A stretch of DNA of 33,406 nt from Gemmatimonadota bacterium (GTDB lineage Bacteria > Gemmatimonadota > Gemmatimonadetes > Palauibacterales > KS3-K002). Numbering within the stretch: position 1 is the stretch's first letter; every line of letters starts with the position of its first letter. Under the pieces are notes generated by a model. It did not search any database, was not told the origin of the DNA, and saw only the letters and a program-made list of their open reading frames with translations. The position numbers were made by a program, and so were the translations under genes. This document shows positions 30,965 through 33,406 of this stretch, piece after piece. The stretch lies in NCBI GenBank assembly GCA_020344215.1, contig CP070815.1, positions 873,330 to 906,735 on the forward strand. Reading direction: 5' to 3'.

Positions 30965-32596
30965 ATGAGGATGCCGCGTAGCATATTCGCCCTGACCCTG
31001 ATGCTTCTTACGTGTTGTGTGTCGCGGCTTGCCGCGCAGGATCGGCTGAGCCGTGCGGAAGCGCTGGAGGACTTGCGCTACCTCATCACGGCGCTGGAAG
31101 AGACGCACCCCGATCCCTATTCCGCGTTCGGCGGGAGGGTGAGCTTCAAGCTGAGGGCGCAAGCGCTCCTCGAAGCGGTGCCCGAGGGCGGGCTGACGCC
31201 GGCCGAGCTTTACAGCCTGCTGCGCCCGCTGTTCGGCGATCTGAGGGATGGCCACACCTACATCTCGTCGCCGCCGGGAAGACCGTCCGCCGAGCCGCGC
31301 TACCTGCCTGCCCGCTTCGCGATCGCAACGGACGCTGTCTATATAGAGAGGGCGCTTCCGCCGTACGAGGGCCTGATCGGCTACCGGCTGCTCGGCCTCC
31401 AGGGCGAAACGTTGGAGCGCGCGGCGGCGCTGGCGGCGACGGTCTTCCCGGCGGAGAACGACTTCGGTGCCAAACGCTGGCTGCTGAGCTTCCTGGTCTC
31501 CGACCGGAGGGCCCGGCGCGTGTTCCCGGATGTCGGGGACGGCCTGGCGGTCGAGCTCGAGGGCCCGAGCGGCGCGCGGGTCGAGCGGCGCCTGCCGTTC
31601 TCGCTCGACCGCGCCGCGTACCTCGGCGCGCCCTGGGTGGTCAGGCGCTGGGAAGCGATCGAGGAGAACTCAGGCCCGTTCTTCTGGCAGTTCATTGGCG
31701 ACTCGAACATCGCCTACCTGCGGGTCAGCAGCATAGTGGGGCGCGAGGCCTTCGAGGAGCTCAGGGCCGTAGGCCGGCAGGATCTACGCGAGCAGGTCGA
31801 GCGCTACTACGAGCGCTACGTCCACGCCTCGATGCCGGAAGCGATGGATGAGGCGCTGAGTGGCGTGCCTTGCTTGTCGCGAACCGTAGGCGAGATGCTG
31901 ACGTCGATGCGGGAGCGGGGAAGCGAGCATCTCATCCTCGACCTGCGTGGCAACGGCGGCGGCTGGTCCTCGCTACTGACACCGTTCCTGCTCCTGGCGT
32001 ACGGCGACCGCTACTTCGGCTACGACTTCCCGGTCACCTTCGCCACCCGCATCTCGCCTGCGTACCTGGCGCTGGGCGGCCAGACTCTGGCGGAGTTCAA
32101 CGCCCAGCTCGGGTCGGACTACGAGATCGGCGACTACCACGTCACCGAAGAGACGAGCCTCGACGCTACGTCGAGCCGAGATGAGTACGCGAACGAGTTG
32201 GAGGTCTTAGGCTGTGGTTTGGCCGAGACCTTCCGCGAGCTGAACGGCCGCGCGCTCTACACTCCCACCGTGCTCGTTCTATTGGACCCCGCCACCTTCA
32301 GCGCGGCGTACCACTTCGTGTATCGCCTCTGGCACCTGGGCGCGAAGATCGTCGGCGTGCCTTCATCGCAGGCCGGCAACGCTTTCGTTGACGTCACGCC
32401 GTTCCGGCTCCCGAACTCGGGTCTGTCCGGATCGATCGCCCGCACCGCGCAGATCTTCTTCCCGGATGATGAGGAAAGAGGTCGTGTGCTAATGCCGGAC
32501 TTCCCGATGATGTGGAGCGACTTCCAGGCGTACGAGTTCGACGAGCACGCCGAGGTGCGCTACGCGATCGACCTGATCGGCGCCGGGGTCCGGTAG
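30965..32596 (+). CDS. exported S41-family peptidase-like protein
   Basis: A 543-residue secreted or periplasmic protein with a signal peptide (MRMPRSIFALTLMLLTCCVS, cleavage near LAA-Q25). The helical N-terminal region (EDLRYLITALEETHPDPYSA) and LRDGHTYI (H97) match the tricorn/IRBP-like branch of peptidase family S41. The core holds LILDLRGNGGGWSS (326-336) and the nucleophile region PATFSAAYHF, with Ser446. At the position where C-terminal processing peptidases have the catalytic Lys (GKG), this protein has GNA (Asn472), so it should use a Ser-His rather than a Ser-Lys pair, if active. No PDZ domain is evident. ATG 30965 or 30971 could start translation. Substrate unknown. Confidence 0.85.
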   Translation: MRMPRSIFALTLMLLTCCVSRLAAQDRLSRAEALEDLRYLITALEETHPDPYSAFGGRVSFKLRAQALLEAVPEGGLTPAELYSLLRPLFGDLRDGHTYISSPPGRPSAEPRYLPARFAIATDAVYIERALPPYEGLIGYRLLGLQGETLERAAALAATVFPAENDFGAKRWLLSFLVSDRRARRVFPDVGDGLAVELEGPSGARVERRLPFSLDRAAYLGAPWVVRRWEAIEENSGPFFWQFIGDSNIAYLRVSSIVGREAFEELRAVGRQDLREQVERYYERYVHASMPEAMDEALSGVPCLSRTVGEMLTSMRERGSEHLILDLRGNGGGWSSLLTPFLLLAYGDRYFGYDFPVTFATRISPAYLALGGQTLAEFNAQLGSDYEIGDYHVTEETSLDATSSRDEYANELEVLGCGLAETFRELNGRALYTPTVLVLLDPATFSAAYHFVYRLWHLGAKIVGVPSSQAGNAFVDVTPFRLPNSGLSGSIARTAQIFFPDDEERGRVLMPDFPMMWSDFQAYEFDEHAEVRYAIDLIGAGVR

Positions 32597-32675
32597 CGTT
32601 CTATGCTTTACCTCAAGCAACGGGCGAGCTCAGGTTACAGTACCTGCTTCGCAAGCGTGTAATTCCGTCACGGAA

Positions 32676-32701
32676 AAGCCCGGAGTATTTGCCCCGGGCT
32701 T
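32676..32701. terminator. bidirectional hairpin between convergent genes
   Basis: AAGCCCGG (32676-32683) pairs with CCGGGCTT (32694-32701) with a 10-base loop. It lies 80 bases past the protease stop and 8 bases from the end of the convergent short gene. On the minus strand the stem is followed by TTCCG within a short T-run, so the minus-strand genes are better served. The stem repeats the first bases of the terminator at 21933. Confidence 0.65.
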
Positions 32702-32709
32702 GGCACCTC

Positions 32710-32901
32710 TTACGGTGGGCCTCCCGGCGGCCCCAGCGGGCTTTCGGGGCAGCGCGCCTGCGGCCGCAACACTGTGTACATGATCGCCGCGATCCGCCAG
32801 CCTTCCGGCGTCCTCGCCAGATGAAACGCGTCGATCCCGCAGTGGCTGAACTCGCCGTCGCGATAGAAGTCGTAAGGGGTCCAGACCGCGGCGGTGGTCA
32901 T
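32710..32901 (-). CDS. short NTF2/SnoaL-like C-terminal fragment, 63 residues
   Basis: The text VWTPYDFYRDGEFSHCGIDA, followed by FHLARTPEGWRIAAIMYTV, is the C-terminal half of the NTF2-like/SnoaL-like cone fold, here without the first 80 or so residues. I find no upstream part: the DNA before it is the end of the next gene. Even so, the ATG at 32901 has GGAGGAG (32916-32910) 8 bases upstream, and the start lies 30 bases after the preceding stop, so a short product is probably made. A truncated fold of this size could not form the usual pocket alone. The final 12 residues are a Pro-rich tail. Confidence 0.6.
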   Translation of the reverse strand: MTTAAVWTPYDFYRDGEFSHCGIDAFHLARTPEGWRIAAIMYTVLRPQARCPESPLGPPGGPP

Positions 32902-32931
32902 CGCCCCCGCTCCTCCGCCGCGCTTGCCGGT

Positions 32932-33406
32932 CTACTGTTTCACCCAGCTCGCCTTGAAGTCCGCCGTCACCAGTTCGACCAGAGCGTAGACCAGCTCGCC
33001 GTAGGCATGCTCCGGGTCGTCCGCATCGAACACGGGCTTGCCCTCCAGAATGCTCAACTGACCGACGCGCTGGGTCACGCTGGCCGAGCGGTTCCAGAGC
33101 GACGCGCCGCTCGCCGTCTCGATCATCTGCACGGTGAGTGTCGCGTCGACATCGGCGGCGGCGCCAAAGTTCCTCAGGTCGCCGCTGATCGAGACCGCCG
33201 GCCGGATGTCGGAGATCTCCAACTCACCGGTGAAGATCGTGGCGACGTTGTGCTCCTGGCCCAGTGCCAGGTAGGCGGCGCGATCCAGCCGCTCGCTGCC
33301 CACCTGCCGCAGCGCCTCCTCCTCGGATCCCAGCTCGACGATCCGCACCAGGCCCTGGTCGAGCCGCACTTCCTCCATGAACCGCGTCGTCGCCAGCTCT
33401 CCCAAC
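32932..33406 (-). CDS. hypothetical protein, 3' part only
   Basis: The minus-strand frame is open to the window edge, so the 5' end of the gene is outside; the first visible residues are about 157 from the stop. The protein shows alternating strands and helices (ALGQEHNVATIFTGELEIS, ADVDATLTVQMIETASGASL, NRSASVTQRVG, ELVYALVELVTADFKASWVK). The rhythm of a GxxTGE strand followed by D-x-T-x-V and a GxxLW-x-RS strand recalls exported lipoproteins of the CsgG/TolB-N or LpoB-like fold, which sense or assemble envelope structures. That is a resemblance of fold only; I do not recognise the family. It is followed closely by the NTF2-like fragment gene, probably in the same transcript. Confidence 0.55.
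   Translation of the reverse strand, partial: LGELATTRFMEEVRLDQGLVRIVELGSEEEALRQVGSERLDRAAYLALGQEHNVATIFTGELEISDIRPAVSISGDLRNFGAAADVDATLTVQMIETASGASLWNRSASVTQRVGQLSILEGKPVFDADDPEHAYGELVYALVELVTADFKASWVKQ

Noticed and set aside
1..33406. CRISPR array, tRNA or rRNA genes
   Set aside because: No regularly spaced repeats, tRNA-like cloverleaf or rRNA sequence was recognised. The Cas4-like domain at 1419-2891 belongs to a DUF2779 protein, not to a CRISPR locus.

Overview
The window is GC-rich, bacterial and densely coding on both strands. The combination of features suggests a Gemmatimonadota-like (or Acidobacteriota-like) chromosome. These are an ECF sigma/FecR pair feeding a SusC/SusD-type pair outside an obvious Bacteroidota codon context, several very large ADOP-type (MacB/FtsX) permeases with a PadR regulator, and a YtrA-type GntR ABC operon. 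The taxonomic call is an inference from gene content; there is no rRNA or marker gene to confirm it.

Layout. 1-1416 is a worn accessory patch: a PIN-domain ORF whose N-terminus looks like an IS30-type transposase fragment, a Uma2-family nuclease, and a stretch that may hold the decayed N-terminus of a type I restriction R subunit. 1419-2891 encodes a two-domain nuclease-like DUF2779 protein. 3159-9997 is a coherent surface-signalling and uptake operon: ECF sigma factor, FecR-like anti-sigma, STN-containing SusC/RagA receptor and SusD-like lipoprotein. It is followed by three consecutive hairpins. 10262-12144 is a TetR regulator with a well-formed promoter/operator, next to an exported MBL-fold/TPR protein whose metal-binding motifs are altered. 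12201-14724 holds a VapC-like PIN toxin with a damaged-looking antitoxin, a convergent canonical NAPE-PLD-like MBL hydrolase, and an overlapping DUF6883/DUF4926 gene pair.

14756-18279 (minus strand) is a five-gene GntR/YtrA-type operon with two ATPases and two ABC-2 permeases. Its promoter overlaps a perfect inverted repeat. Divergent from it is an intact Phd/VapC-type toxin-antitoxin pair (18494-19119). 19425-30873 holds four large ADOP permeases (two per strand) and one PadR regulator. No partner ATPase of the MacB/LolD type is visible with them. The window ends with an exported S41-family protease-like protein, a short NTF2-like fragment and the 3' part of an unrecognised, probably exported protein on the minus strand.

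Functionally, the best-supported circuits are as follows. (i) Ligand binding at SusC/SusD should be signalled through the STN domain to FecR and the sigma factor. (ii) TetR autoregulates itself and the MBL protein. (iii) GntR represses its ABC operon. (iv) PadR represses the ADOP permease that follows it. Three PIN toxin-like genes in different states of decay, several partial genes and strong hairpins mark 1-1416 and 12145-19424 as accessory regions.
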